Positions 1 through 8,734 of a stretch of 14,335 nt of DNA are shown piece by piece. The stretch spans positions 1 to 14,335 of the forward strand of contig JAEDEY010000053.1 of the NCBI GenBank assembly GCA_016293065.1. The letters run 5' to 3'. Both the position numbers and the translations under genes were made by a program. The notes under the pieces were generated by a model. It ran no database searches and was not told the DNA's origin. It was given only the letters and a program-made list of their open reading frames with translations. The number at the start of each line of letters is the position of its first letter. Position 1 is the stretch's first letter. This DNA is from Bacteroidales bacterium (GTDB lineage Bacteria > Bacteroidota > Bacteroidia > Bacteroidales > UBA3663).

Positions 1-18
1 AGAAAGCCGCCACCTTAC

Positions 19-57
19 AGAGGCTCAGACAGCTATAGTCTGGGTCTCTTTTTTTTT
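19..57 (+). terminator. Rho-independent terminator of a gene left of the window
   Basis: A 12-bp stem pairs 19-30 with 38-49 (two G-U wobbles) around a 7-base loop, and an unbroken T run follows at 49-57. This is the classic intrinsic terminator layout read on the + strand. Bases 1-18 would be the tail of the upstream transcript. No reading frame there can be assigned to a gene, so the product upstream is unknown. Confidence 0.85.
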
Positions 58-113
58 AGTTATTTGATAGCTTTCTTATCAGGTAGATCTTGTTTTATGC
101 TTTGATAAGATAC

Positions 114-149
114 AAAAAAAGAGACTTGCCAACAAAGGGCAAGTCTCTT
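114..149 (-). terminator. Rho-independent terminator of argB
   Basis: Read on the - strand, a 12-bp stem (138-149 with 119-130) with a 7-base loop runs directly into a T run (complement of the A run at 114-120). It starts about 27 bases after the argB stop codon, so it should end the argB transcript. The stem core is GGCAAGTCTC and its complement. Confidence 0.9.
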
Positions 150-175
150 AGGTATAGAAGCGTTATTTGATGATG

Positions 176-979
176 TTATTTGCTTAGATGAGTTCCTGCG
201 TCTTCAATATCAATATTATTAGCATTGGTGATAATCACAGTTTTGACTCCTGCATCGATTGCAGAGAAAGAATTCTCGAGTTTTGGCAACATTCCACCTT
301 GTACGATACCTCTTTCAACAAGACTTGTAAATTCATTTTTTGTGATAGATGGGATTACACTCTCATCGTCTTCAGCATTTAGCAGAACTCCGTTCTTCTC
401 AAAACAATACATAAGTCGAACATTGAACCGTTGAGCCAATGCTATTGCAGTCTCGCTCGCAATTGTGTCGGCATTTGTATTGAGCATTGATCCCATACAA
501 TCGTGGGTCAGAGGAGAGAGAACAGGAACTACGCCTTGTGAGATCAGATTACCCAAGATGTCTGCATTAACCTTATCAATATCGCCAACGAATCCATAAT
601 CGACCTCTTGAACTGTTCCATCGTCCATCTTTACTTTCTTTAGCGGACGTTTATGACTTTGGATAAGGTTGAGATCTGCTCCTGTTAGACCAAGAGCATT
701 GACCCCTTTGGTCTGTAATAGTGCAACGATGTGCTTATTGACAAGGCCACCATAAACCATTGTAACGACTTGCAGCGTTTCTGCATCGGTCACTCTGCGT
801 CCACCTATCATCGTCTGAGATATTCCAAGTCTCTCTGCCATTTTTGTAGCACTTCGTCCACCGCCATGTACTAAAAGCTTATGGCCTGGGATATTTGAAA
901 ATTTTGAAAGAAGGTTGTTGAGAGAATCATCAGATTCAACAATAGCACCTCCCACTTTTACTATGGTCAGTTGTTCCAT
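176..979 (-). CDS. argB: Acetylglutamate kinase (possibly N-succinylglutamate kinase)
   Basis: This is an amino-acid kinase family enzyme that phosphorylates the gamma-carboxylate of an N-acylated glutamate in the cytosol, the second step of arginine biosynthesis. The 267-residue protein has the usual family length. It shows KVGG near the N-terminus (Lys8), the glycine-rich HGGG loop at 38-41, GGRRVTD at 59-65, the substrate-binding LNTNAD at 166-171, and GGMLPKLEN at 228-236 with the second conserved Lys at 233. The ATG at 979 is followed at once by the first beta strand, so the start is sound. The gene stands alone here, divergent from rimP, with its own terminator. I found no convincing promoter for it. 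Bacteroides fragilis is known to use succinylated rather than acetylated intermediates in this pathway, so the true substrate may be N-succinylglutamate; the sequence alone does not decide. Confidence 0.95.
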   Translation of the reverse strand: MEQLTIVKVGGAIVESDDSLNNLLSKFSNIPGHKLLVHGGGRSATKMAERLGISQTMIGGRRVTDAETLQVVTMVYGGLVNKHIVALLQTKGVNALGLTGADLNLIQSHKRPLKKVKMDDGTVQEVDYGFVGDIDKVNADILGNLISQGVVPVLSPLTHDCMGSMLNTNADTIASETAIALAQRFNVRLMYCFEKNGVLLNAEDDESVIPSITKNEFTSLVERGIVQGGMLPKLENSFSAIDAGVKTVIITNANNIDIEDAGTHLSK

Positions 980-1154
980 ATATTGAAAATTATTAATGTC
1001 AATTATTAAAAATTCTTAAATGTTTGTTTTTATTTTGTACATGCGAATATATAAAATAAATATGATAAAATGACACTTATGAATATAAAAAGATGATATT
1101 TAGCAGTGTTTTGGTTAAAAAACAGTAGTTATCAACACTTTTTTGCCTCAAAAT

Positions 1155-1186
1155 CTTGATTATTTTGATTATTGTATCTATCTTTG
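1155..1186 (+). promoter_or_regulatory. Bacteroidota-type promoter of the rimP-nusA-infB operon
   Basis: The -7 element TATCTTTG (1179-1186) matches the Bacteroides consensus TAnnTTTG exactly. CTTG (1155-1158) lies 20 bases upstream as the -33 element. Transcription should start around 1191-1194. The -7 TTTG is the left arm of a perfect 13-base odd palindrome, TTTGCA-A-TGCAAA (1183-1195), covering the expected start site. Identified by eye; the start site is inferred. Confidence 0.75.
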
Positions 1187-1196
1187 CAATGCAAAA

Positions 1197-1230
1197 CAGA
1201 GAGGAGAGGACGAAAGTTCTCTCCTCTTTG
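1197..1230 (+). promoter_or_regulatory. 5' leader hairpin with GAAA tetraloop upstream of rimP
   Basis: Bases 1197-1211 pair with 1216-1230 in an unbroken 15-bp stem (two G-U pairs) capped by GAAA (1212-1215), a GNRA tetraloop. No T run follows, so it is not a terminator. It lies only a few bases after the predicted transcription start and 20 bases before the rimP start codon. A role in mRNA stability or as a regulator-binding site for the operon is inferred. Confidence 0.7.
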
Positions 1231-1250
1231 CTAAATAAACATGAAAATAT

Positions 1251-1715
1251 ATGATTGACAAACAGACTATTATTGATCTTGTAGAGCAGTACTTACTTGA
1301 AGCGGAATCAGACAGTTATTTGATTGATGTTATAGTCAATAAAGACAATCACATTGTCGTTGAAATAGACAATGATGAAGCTGTAGATATAGACGAATGT
1401 GCAGCTATCAGCCGATACATTGACGATCGCATGGATCGCGATGCAGAAGATTTCGAACTTGAAGTAGGCAGTGCTGGCTTGACATCGCCATTAAAGAAGC
1501 TCCGTCAGTTCGAGAAATTTGAGGGCGAGGAAATGGAAGTACTATGCAAGGACGGACAGAAACTCAAGGGTGTTCTTGGAGCAGCCGACGAAGAAGGCTT
1601 TGACCTGACCTTCACGAAGAAAATTAAACCGGAAGGCAGCAAGAAGAAAATAGAAGTGACCGAAACCAAGCGGTTTCTCCACAAAGACGTCAATCAGGTA
1701 AGATATAATTTTTAA
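1251..1715 (+). CDS. rimP: Ribosome maturation factor RimP
   Basis: RimP assists assembly of the 30S ribosomal subunit. The 154-residue acidic protein has the two-domain RimP plan: an N-terminal alpha/beta domain (about 1-80) that ends in the family motif EVGSAGLTSPL (71-81), then a C-terminal SH3-like beta barrel (about 85-154). The length is typical. It heads a run shared with nusA and infB, a linkage widespread in bacteria, and is 33 bases from nusA. The leader is AT-rich without a Shine-Dalgarno sequence, as usual in Bacteroidota. A tiny frame starting at 1241 (5 codons, stop at 1256-1258) overlaps this start codon in another frame. The first in-frame ATG fits the family N-terminus. Confidence 0.95.
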   Translation: MIDKQTIIDLVEQYLLEAESDSYLIDVIVNKDNHIVVEIDNDEAVDIDECAAISRYIDDRMDRDAEDFELEVGSAGLTSPLKKLRQFEKFEGEEMEVLCKDGQKLKGVLGAADEEGFDLTFTKKIKPEGSKKKIEVTETKRFLHKDVNQVRYNF

Positions 1716-1748
1716 TCGATAATAACATATTTAATAAATAGAGAAACA

Positions 1749-3023
1749 ATGGCAAGACAGAAAGAAGAAGTTATCAGCATGGTTGATACCTTTCAGGAGT
1801 TTAAGGAACTCAAGAATATCGACCGTTCAACAATGATCAGTGTACTTGAAGACTCATTCCGCAGTGTACTGGCTAAGATGTTCGAGACAGATGAGAATTT
1901 CGACATCATCATCAATCCAGACAAGGGTGATTTCGAAATCTGGAAGAACCGTACAGTAGTAGCAGACAATGAGCTTCAGAATGCAAACACTCAGGTATCG
2001 TTGAGCGAGGCACGCCTGACTGTAGCTGATATTGAAGTCGGCGAGGATTTCTCGGAGGAAGTGCATTTTGAAAAGTTCGGACGTCGTGCCATTCTTAATC
2101 TTCGCCAGACATTGGCTGCAAAGATCCTTGAGTTGCAAAAGGATGTCCTATATAATAAATACAAAGATCTCATTGGTCGAATCACCACAGCCGAGGTATA
2201 TCAGATATGGAAACGAGAGATCATGCTTGTCGATGATGACAACAATGAGCTTTCTCTTCCTCGTGCCGAGCAGATTGCTACCGACAATTTCCGCAAGAAG
2301 GATCATGTCCGTGCCGTTGTGCTTCGTGTTGACAACGCCAACAACAACCCTAAGATTATCCTCAGTCGCACAAGTCCAATCTTCCTTCAGCGACTGTTGG
2401 AGCAGGAGATTCCAGAGGTGGCAGACGGTACTATCCGCATCGTCAAGATCGTACGACTTCCAGGAGAAAGAGCCAAGGTTGCTGTCGAGACAAGCGATGA
2501 CCGTATCGATCCAGTAGGTGCATGTGTTGGTGTCAAGGGAGGTCGAATCCATGGCATTGTGCGAGAGCTCCGTGGCGAGAATCTTGATGTCATCCCATAC
2601 ACCAGCAATCCATCGCTCTTCATCCAGCGTGCTCTCAGTCCTGCAAGCATCTCGCAGATATATGTTCACGAGGACACCAAGACAGCTGATGTATATATGC
2701 GTCCTGAGGAAGTGAGTCTTGCCATTGGCAAGAATGGAGCCAACATCAAGCTTGCATGCTTGCTCACAGGTTATCAGATTGACGTATATCGCGAAGGTGC
2801 AGGCAACGATATCTTCCTCGACGACTTCTCGGATGTCATTGAGCCGTGGATTATTCAGGCTCTCAAGGGCATAGGCCTTGCCACAGCCAAGTCGGTTCTT
2901 GATGCCGATCCAAAGATGGTTGCCGACCAGGCAGACCTTGAGGACGAGACAGTAGAAGAGGTTGTTTCAATACTTCAGAAAGAATTTGAAGGCTCAGAAG
3001 ACGAAGAAGAGCCAGCAGAGTAA
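1749..3023 (+). CDS. nusA: Transcription termination/antitermination factor NusA
   Basis: NusA binds RNA polymerase and nascent RNA and modulates pausing, termination and antitermination. The 424-residue protein shows the N-terminal polymerase-binding domain (about 1-125), an S1 RNA-binding domain (about 139-205), and two KH domains with their GxxG loops in GVKGGRIHGI (261-270) and GKNGANIKLA (327-336). A short helix-hairpin-helix-like segment, LKGIGLATAKSVL (372-384), and an acidic tail end the protein. It lacks the pair of long acidic repeats of E. coli NusA and is correspondingly shorter. The start at 1749 is preferred over the Met at residue 11 because the upstream residues match remembered Bacteroides NusA N-termini. 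It lies 33 bases after rimP and 18 before infB. Confidence 0.97.
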   Translation: MARQKEEVISMVDTFQEFKELKNIDRSTMISVLEDSFRSVLAKMFETDENFDIIINPDKGDFEIWKNRTVVADNELQNANTQVSLSEARLTVADIEVGEDFSEEVHFEKFGRRAILNLRQTLAAKILELQKDVLYNKYKDLIGRITTAEVYQIWKREIMLVDDDNNELSLPRAEQIATDNFRKKDHVRAVVLRVDNANNNPKIILSRTSPIFLQRLLEQEIPEVADGTIRIVKIVRLPGERAKVAVETSDDRIDPVGACVGVKGGRIHGIVRELRGENLDVIPYTSNPSLFIQRALSPASISQIYVHEDTKTADVYMRPEEVSLAIGKNGANIKLACLLTGYQIDVYREGAGNDIFLDDFSDVIEPWIIQALKGIGLATAKSVLDADPKMVADQADLEDETVEEVVSILQKEFEGSEDEEEPAE

Positions 3024-3041
3024 TATTAAAATCAATAGCTT

Positions 3042-5888
3042 ATGAGATTAGGAAAAATAGCAAAAGACTTCAATGTAGGCGTCCAAACGCTAATCGAGTT
3101 TATCGAGAAACGTACGGGTGTCGTTGTCGAGAGCGGACCAAACTTCAACGTCTCCGACGAACAATATTCTCTGCTGAGCAAAGAGTTCAACAAAGATAAA
3201 TCTGTAAAACAGGAATCTGAACGTGAGCGTCAGGAGCGTCAGCAGACTCGTGAGAAAATCAAGGAAGAATCAAAGGTTCAGCCAATAAAGCCAACTCCGG
3301 TTCATACCCAGAGCGAAGAAAAGAGCGAGGTTAAGCTTAAGGTAGTAGGTATGGTTGATCTAAATACAAAACCAGCTCCGCAGCCAGAGCCAAAGAAGCC
3401 TGAGATGCCAAAGCAGAAGCCTGCCGAGGAGGCAAAGCCACAGCCAAAAGTGGAGCAGCAGCCTGAGGAAAAAAAATCAGAGCCAAAGAAGCCTGAGATG
3501 CCAAAGCAGAAGCCTGCCGAGGAGGCAAAGCCACAGCCAAAGGTTCAGCAGCCTGAGGTAAAAAAGCCAAATCAGACGGCTATGGGCGAGCGTTCGAAAG
3601 AGCGCTTCAATGAAGACCCTCTTCCAGAAGAGGCTCGCAATGGTGAGATTTTCCGCTTAAAACCTCAGTCTTCTCCAACAATAAACGTAGTCGGCACAAT
3701 CGACCTCGAATCGCTGAATCAAAGCACTCGTCCTAAGAAGAAGTCAAAAGAGGAGCGTCGCAAAGAGCGTGAGCAGAAGTCGGGAGGCGGCAATCGTCAT
3801 CAGCGTGGTGCCCAGAAGGTAGATATCAATGAAGAGATATCAAAAGCCAGCGGACGCAATTCAAAGAACGATGATCGCCGCGACAAGAAATCGCGCAATG
3901 ACCGCCGAGAGGAGGCTCGTGAAGGTCGCGAAGGTCGTGAGAAGAACAAGCACAACAAGAAGGGAAACAACAACTTCAAGCAGGAGATAAGCGAGGAGGA
4001 TGTGCAGAAGCAGGTAAAAGAAACCTTAGCACGTCTGACCAACAAACCTGACAAGAAGAGTGTCAAGTACCGTAAGGATAAGCGAAATGCTGCAGCAGAG
4101 CGTGCTGCCGAACTCGAAGAGGCAGAAGCAGCAGAAAGCAAGATTCTGAAACTCACTGAGTTTGTGACAGCCAACGACCTTGCTACAATGATGAATGTTA
4201 GTGTCGTTCAGGTCATACAGACTTGCATGAGCATCGGTATGATGGTGTCGATCAACCAGCGTCTCGATGCTGAGACTATCAACCTTGTAGCTGAAGAGTT
4301 CGGGTTTGAAACCGAATATGTCAGCGATGAGGTGGAGCAGGAACTTGCAGACCAGGAAGACAATGAGGAAGAGCTCGTGAGCCGTCCGCCTATCATCACA
4401 GTGATGGGTCATGTCGATCATGGTAAGACTAAGTTGCTCGACTATATCCGCAGTGCTAATGTCGTTGCTGGTGAGGCTGGTGGTATCACACAGCACATCG
4501 GTGCATATCACGTAACCCTCGAAGACGGTCGCAAGGTGACCTTCCTTGATACTCCAGGTCACGAAGCCTTCACCGCCATGCGTGCCCGTGGTGCCAAGAT
4601 GACCGATATCGCTATCATCATCATTGCTGCCGACGATGGCATCATGCCACAGACCAAGGAGGCCATCAACCATGCCGCCGCAGCAGGTGTGCCTATCGTA
4701 TTTGCAATCAACAAGATCGATAAGCCTACAGCCAATCCTAACAAAGTCAAGGAGCAGCTTGCTGCAATGAACTATCTCATAGAGGAGTGGGGCGGAAAGT
4801 ACCAGAGTCAGGATATCTCGGCTCGCGATGGACTGAATGTCGATTTGCTCCTTGAGAAGGTGCTTCTCGAGGCAGAGATGCTAGACTTGAAGGCCAATCC
4901 TAACAGGCAGGCTTCGGGTTCGGTTGTCGAATCTACTCTCGACAAGGGTCGTGGCTATGTGGCAACAGTGCTAGTGCAGTCTGGTACGCTCCATGTCGGC
5001 GATGTCGTGCTTGCAGGTATGCACTATGGCCGTGTCAAGGCTCTCTTCAACGAGCGTGGTCAGAAGGTCAAGGAGGCAGGTCCTTCGGTTCCTGTTCAGA
5101 TTCTTGGCCTCGACGGAGCCCCAACAGCAGGTGATCAGTTCCGAGTTCTTGATACAGAACAGGAGGCTCGAGAGATTGCTGTCAAGCGAGACCGTCTCCA
5201 CCGTGAGCAGTCGTTGCGCACACAAAAGACCCTTACACTTGACGAGATCGGACGTCGTCTCAAGCTTGGCGACTTCCAGGAGCTCAACCTCATTGTCAAG
5301 GGAGACGTCGATGGTTCAGTCGAGGCACTTACCGACTCGCTCATCAAACTTTCGACCGAGAATATCCAGGTCAATGTCATCCATAAGGCTGTGGGTCAGA
5401 TCTCAGAGTCGGATGTCCTCTTGGCCACTACCTCTAAGGCAATCATTATCGGCTTCAATGTCCGTCCGTCTTCAGGCGCTCGTCGCCTTGCCGATCAGGA
5501 TGGTGTCGATATCCGCACATACTCGATCATTTACGATGCTATCGAAGAGGTAAAGGAGGCGATGGAGGGTATGCTCAAGCCTGTGACAAAGGAGGAGTAT
5601 TGCGGTACTGCCGAGGTCATGAGTGTCTTCAAGATCTCGAAGGTTGGAGCTGTTGCTGGATGTATCGTCCGCGACGGAAAGATTCACCGTACCGACAAGG
5701 TGCGTGTCATCCGCGAGGGTATCGTCATCTTTACGGGTGAGCTCAGTGGCTTGAAGCGCTTCAAAGACGATGTCAAGGAAGTAAGCAAGAACTTCGAATG
5801 CGGTATCTCGATTGCCAACTATGACGATATTCAGGAAGGCGACCAGATCGAGGCATTTACCGAGGTAGAGGTAAAGCGTAATCTCTAA
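3042..5888 (+). CDS. infB: Translation initiation factor IF-2
   Basis: This GTPase delivers initiator fMet-tRNA to the 30S subunit and promotes subunit joining. The 948-residue protein has an N-terminal IF2_N domain (about 1-53), a long linker rich in Pro, Lys and Glu (about 54-370), a second IF2_N-like helical domain (about 370-435), then the conserved core. The GTP-binding motifs are all present: GHVDHGKT (456-463), DTPGH (503-507), NKID (557-560) and SAR (593-595). The beta-barrel domain II, domain III and the fMet-tRNA-binding C-terminal domain follow through the end. The linker contains a 31-residue tandem duplication (residues 115-136 and 146-167). Unlike many bacteria, no rbfA, truB or rpsO follows; cvpA starts 26 bases later. 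Confidence 0.98.
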   Translation: MRLGKIAKDFNVGVQTLIEFIEKRTGVVVESGPNFNVSDEQYSLLSKEFNKDKSVKQESERERQERQQTREKIKEESKVQPIKPTPVHTQSEEKSEVKLKVVGMVDLNTKPAPQPEPKKPEMPKQKPAEEAKPQPKVEQQPEEKKSEPKKPEMPKQKPAEEAKPQPKVQQPEVKKPNQTAMGERSKERFNEDPLPEEARNGEIFRLKPQSSPTINVVGTIDLESLNQSTRPKKKSKEERRKEREQKSGGGNRHQRGAQKVDINEEISKASGRNSKNDDRRDKKSRNDRREEAREGREGREKNKHNKKGNNNFKQEISEEDVQKQVKETLARLTNKPDKKSVKYRKDKRNAAAERAAELEEAEAAESKILKLTEFVTANDLATMMNVSVVQVIQTCMSIGMMVSINQRLDAETINLVAEEFGFETEYVSDEVEQELADQEDNEEELVSRPPIITVMGHVDHGKTKLLDYIRSANVVAGEAGGITQHIGAYHVTLEDGRKVTFLDTPGHEAFTAMRARGAKMTDIAIIIIAADDGIMPQTKEAINHAAAAGVPIVFAINKIDKPTANPNKVKEQLAAMNYLIEEWGGKYQSQDISARDGLNVDLLLEKVLLEAEMLDLKANPNRQASGSVVESTLDKGRGYVATVLVQSGTLHVGDVVLAGMHYGRVKALFNERGQKVKEAGPSVPVQILGLDGAPTAGDQFRVLDTEQEAREIAVKRDRLHREQSLRTQKTLTLDEIGRRLKLGDFQELNLIVKGDVDGSVEALTDSLIKLSTENIQVNVIHKAVGQISESDVLLATTSKAIIIGFNVRPSSGARRLADQDGVDIRTYSIIYDAIEEVKEAMEGMLKPVTKEEYCGTAEVMSVFKISKVGAVAGCIVRDGKIHRTDKVRVIREGIVIFTGELSGLKRFKDDVKEVSKNFECGISIANYDDIQEGDQIEAFTEVEVKRNL
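3385..3541 (+). repeat. Tandem in-frame duplication within infB
   Basis: A 64-base sequence at 3385-3448 recurs without a mismatch at 3478-3541, a period of 93 bases (31 codons). It encodes the linker unit beginning EPKKPEMPKQKPAEEAKPQP. Because the period is a multiple of three, the frame is kept. Identity at synonymous sites suggests a recent duplication or gene conversion in a disordered linker. Confidence 0.95.
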
Positions 5889-5914
5889 TTTTTGTCCAAC
5901 CGATAAGGAAATAT

Positions 5915-6430
5915 ATGAATATTCTTGACCAAGTAATTATCGCAATAATTATTGTTGGTGCAATAGTAGGATTGTTCCGAGGCTTCTTCAAAGAGGTTGT
6001 CGGGACAATCGGGCTCCTTGTAGCAGCAATAGTGGCCAATTATGTTTCCCCATATACTATTCCCTATTTTGGGCGATGGATAAGCAATGAGACTTTTGCA
6101 GCAATTATTGTATGGCTCCTTGTGTTTGTCGTGACTATGCTGATCATGAATCAGATAGCAGTCTTGCTGTCGAAACTCATGAGTGCAGCCTCACTTGGAT
6201 GGATAAATAGACTCGCAGGCTTTGTGTTTGCGGCCATTAAGTACAGCTTGTTGCTTGCATTGCTCGTTTCGGTGCTCGAGATCATCTGTGCTCAGGTAGA
6301 TCTATTTAATCTGAAGGATTATCTTGAGGGAAGTAGCGTAGTTCCAAAGCTTCATTCGGTGGTCGATGTCATTATGCCTTGGTGTTACGAACATATCCTG
6401 CATCCTGCACTTGAGTTGTTGAAAAAGTAA
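5915..6430 (+). CDS. cvpA: CvpA family inner-membrane protein
   Basis: CvpA-family proteins are small inner-membrane proteins; the E. coli member is needed for colicin V production, but the biochemical role is not settled. The 171-residue protein shows about four hydrophobic segments (roughly 5-22, 28-46, 60-83 and 100-125). The family-typical glycine-containing first helix is followed by GLFRGFFKEV, and a C-terminal soluble tail of about 45 residues ends the protein. It starts 26 bases after infB with no terminator between, so co-transcription is likely. This position between infB and sufB is one I know from other Bacteroidales. The symbol follows the family name, not proof of function. Confidence 0.9.
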   Translation: MNILDQVIIAIIIVGAIVGLFRGFFKEVVGTIGLLVAAIVANYVSPYTIPYFGRWISNETFAAIIVWLLVFVVTMLIMNQIAVLLSKLMSAASLGWINRLAGFVFAAIKYSLLLALLVSVLEIICAQVDLFNLKDYLEGSSVVPKLHSVVDVIMPWCYEHILHPALELLKK

Positions 6431-6452
6431 ATTATCTCAATAACATACATTT

Positions 6453-6479
6453 AGCTCCGCACCCTAAAACTGCGGGGCT
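6453..6479 (+). promoter_or_regulatory. Hairpin in the cvpA-sufB gap
   Basis: A 9-bp stem (6453-6461 with 6471-6479, one G-U pair) with a 9-base loop fills half of the 59-bp gap. It is followed by TTATTAAATAA rather than a T run, so it is at best a weak terminator. It could be an attenuator, a processing site or an mRNA-stability element that sets SUF expression apart from the upstream genes. A 7-of-8 match to the -7 promoter element, TACATTTA (6446-6453), overlaps it, but no well-placed -33 element was found. Confidence 0.5.
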
Positions 6480-6489
6480 TATTAAATAA

Positions 6490-7956
6490 ATGAAGAAAGA
6501 AACTAAATCGGAAGACGTATTACAAGAAATCGCTTCAAGCGAATATAAGTATGGCTTCACGACCGATATTGATACAGAAATCATCCCGACGGGACTCAAC
6601 GAAGATGTGGTTCGCCTGATTTCGCAGAAGAAAGGTGAGCCTGAATGGATGTTGCAGTTCCGCCTCGATGCCTATCGCTATTGGCTTTCTCAGGAAGCTC
6701 CGACATGGGGACATGTTCATGTCGATCCTGTCGATTACGACAAGATTTCGTTCTATGCGGCTCCAAAGAAGAAGGTACAGTCGAAAGACGAGGTCGATCC
6801 AGAGATCCTGAAGACTTTCGATAAACTCGGCATCCCTCTCCACGAGCGAGACACCCTGCTTGGCATCTCTTCTGATAGCAACATGGCGGTCGATGCCATT
6901 GTCGATTCTGAGAGCCAGAAGACCACCTATCGAGACAAGCTTGCCGAACTCGGCATCATCTTCTGCTCGTTTGGCGAGGCTGTCAAGGAATATCCTGATC
7001 TTGTGCGCAAGTATCTGGGCAAGGTCGTACCAGTTCGCGACAATTATTATTCTGCGCTCAACAGTGCCGTATTCAGCGATGGTTCGTTTGTCTATATCCC
7101 AAAGGGAGTCCGTTGTCCGATGGAGCTTGCCAGCTATTTCCGCATCAACTCAAGCGGAACAGGACAGTTTGAGCGTACGCTCATCATTGCCGACGATGAC
7201 TCGTATGTGTCATATCTCGAAGGCTGTACGGCTCCGATGCGCGACGAGAATCAGCTGCATGCTGCTGTGGTCGAGATCTATGTCCACGACCGTGCAGAAG
7301 TCAAATATTCGACTGTCCAGAACTGGTATCCAGGCGACAAGAACGGCAAGGGAGGTGTCTATAACCTTGTGACCAAGCGAGCTCTCTGTGCCGGTGATTT
7401 CTCGAAGATCAGCTGGACCCAGGTCGAGACAGGCTCTGCCATCACATGGAAGTATCCGAGCTGCGTCCTGAAGGGAGACAATTCCAACGGTGAGTTCTAC
7501 AGTGTGGCAGTAACCAACAACTATCAGGAAGCCGACACTGGTACCAAGATGATCCATATCGGCAAGAACACTCGTTCGCGCATCATCTCAAAGGGTATTT
7601 CGGCAGGTCATAGCCAGAACAGTTATCGTGGTCTGGTCAAGGTGCTCCCTGGAGCTGATGGAGTCCGCAACTTCACCCAGTGTGACAGTCTTCTGCTCAG
7701 CGACACATGTGGAGCCCACACCTTCCCAGTGATGGACATTCAGAATCCGACGGCTGTGGTTGAGCACGAAGCCACCACATCCAAGATCAACGAGGATCAG
7801 CTCTTCTATTGTCAGCAGCGAGGCATCAAGGAAGAAGATGCTGTGAGTCTCATCGTGGGCGGTTATGCCCGTGAGGTGGTTCAGAAGCTCCCTATGGAGT
7901 TCGCTGTCGAAGCACAGAAGCTTCTTAGTATAAGTATTGAAAATTCAGTAGGATAA
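6490..7956 (+). CDS. sufB: Fe-S cluster assembly scaffold SufB
   Basis: SufB forms the SufBC2D complex, which builds iron-sulfur clusters in the cytosol. The 488-residue protein matches the family from end to end. LEGCTAP places Cys246 at the position of E. coli Cys254, the sulfur acceptor. Cys407 in TCGAHTFP and the EHEA segment (425-428) correspond to E. coli Cys405 and His433/Glu434, implicated in cluster assembly. The beta-helix core spans roughly 190-440. A TAA stop lies directly upstream in frame, so this ATG is the first possible in this frame. It is followed after one base by sufC, a spacing that suggests translational coupling. Confidence 0.97.
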   Translation: MKKETKSEDVLQEIASSEYKYGFTTDIDTEIIPTGLNEDVVRLISQKKGEPEWMLQFRLDAYRYWLSQEAPTWGHVHVDPVDYDKISFYAAPKKKVQSKDEVDPEILKTFDKLGIPLHERDTLLGISSDSNMAVDAIVDSESQKTTYRDKLAELGIIFCSFGEAVKEYPDLVRKYLGKVVPVRDNYYSALNSAVFSDGSFVYIPKGVRCPMELASYFRINSSGTGQFERTLIIADDDSYVSYLEGCTAPMRDENQLHAAVVEIYVHDRAEVKYSTVQNWYPGDKNGKGGVYNLVTKRALCAGDFSKISWTQVETGSAITWKYPSCVLKGDNSNGEFYSVAVTNNYQEADTGTKMIHIGKNTRSRIISKGISAGHSQNSYRGLVKVLPGADGVRNFTQCDSLLLSDTCGAHTFPVMDIQNPTAVVEHEATTSKINEDQLFYCQQRGIKEEDAVSLIVGGYAREVVQKLPMEFAVEAQKLLSISIENSVG

Positions 7957-7957
7957 T

Positions 7958-8716
<759 letters not shown>

Positions 8717-8734
8717 ATAAAAAGACTATTGTCG

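Noticed and set aside
1129..1137. TTATCAACA, close to a DnaA box
   Set aside because: It is a single copy with one mismatch to TTATCCACA in an AT-rich gap, with no cluster of boxes or origin genes nearby.
1105..1144. AGTGTT ... AACACT followed by six Ts, terminator-like
   Set aside because: The stem is only 6 bp with a 23-base gap, and no + strand gene lies upstream for it to terminate.
4407..4433. Lys right after the IF-2 P-loop (GHVDHGKTK) where Ser or Thr is common
   Set aside because: All required GTP-binding residues are intact; I regard this as lineage variation rather than a functional change.
8729..8734. TTG start that extends sufD by two residues
   Set aside because: The ATG at 8735 is six bases downstream, fits the family and needs no rare start codon, so I placed the gene start there.
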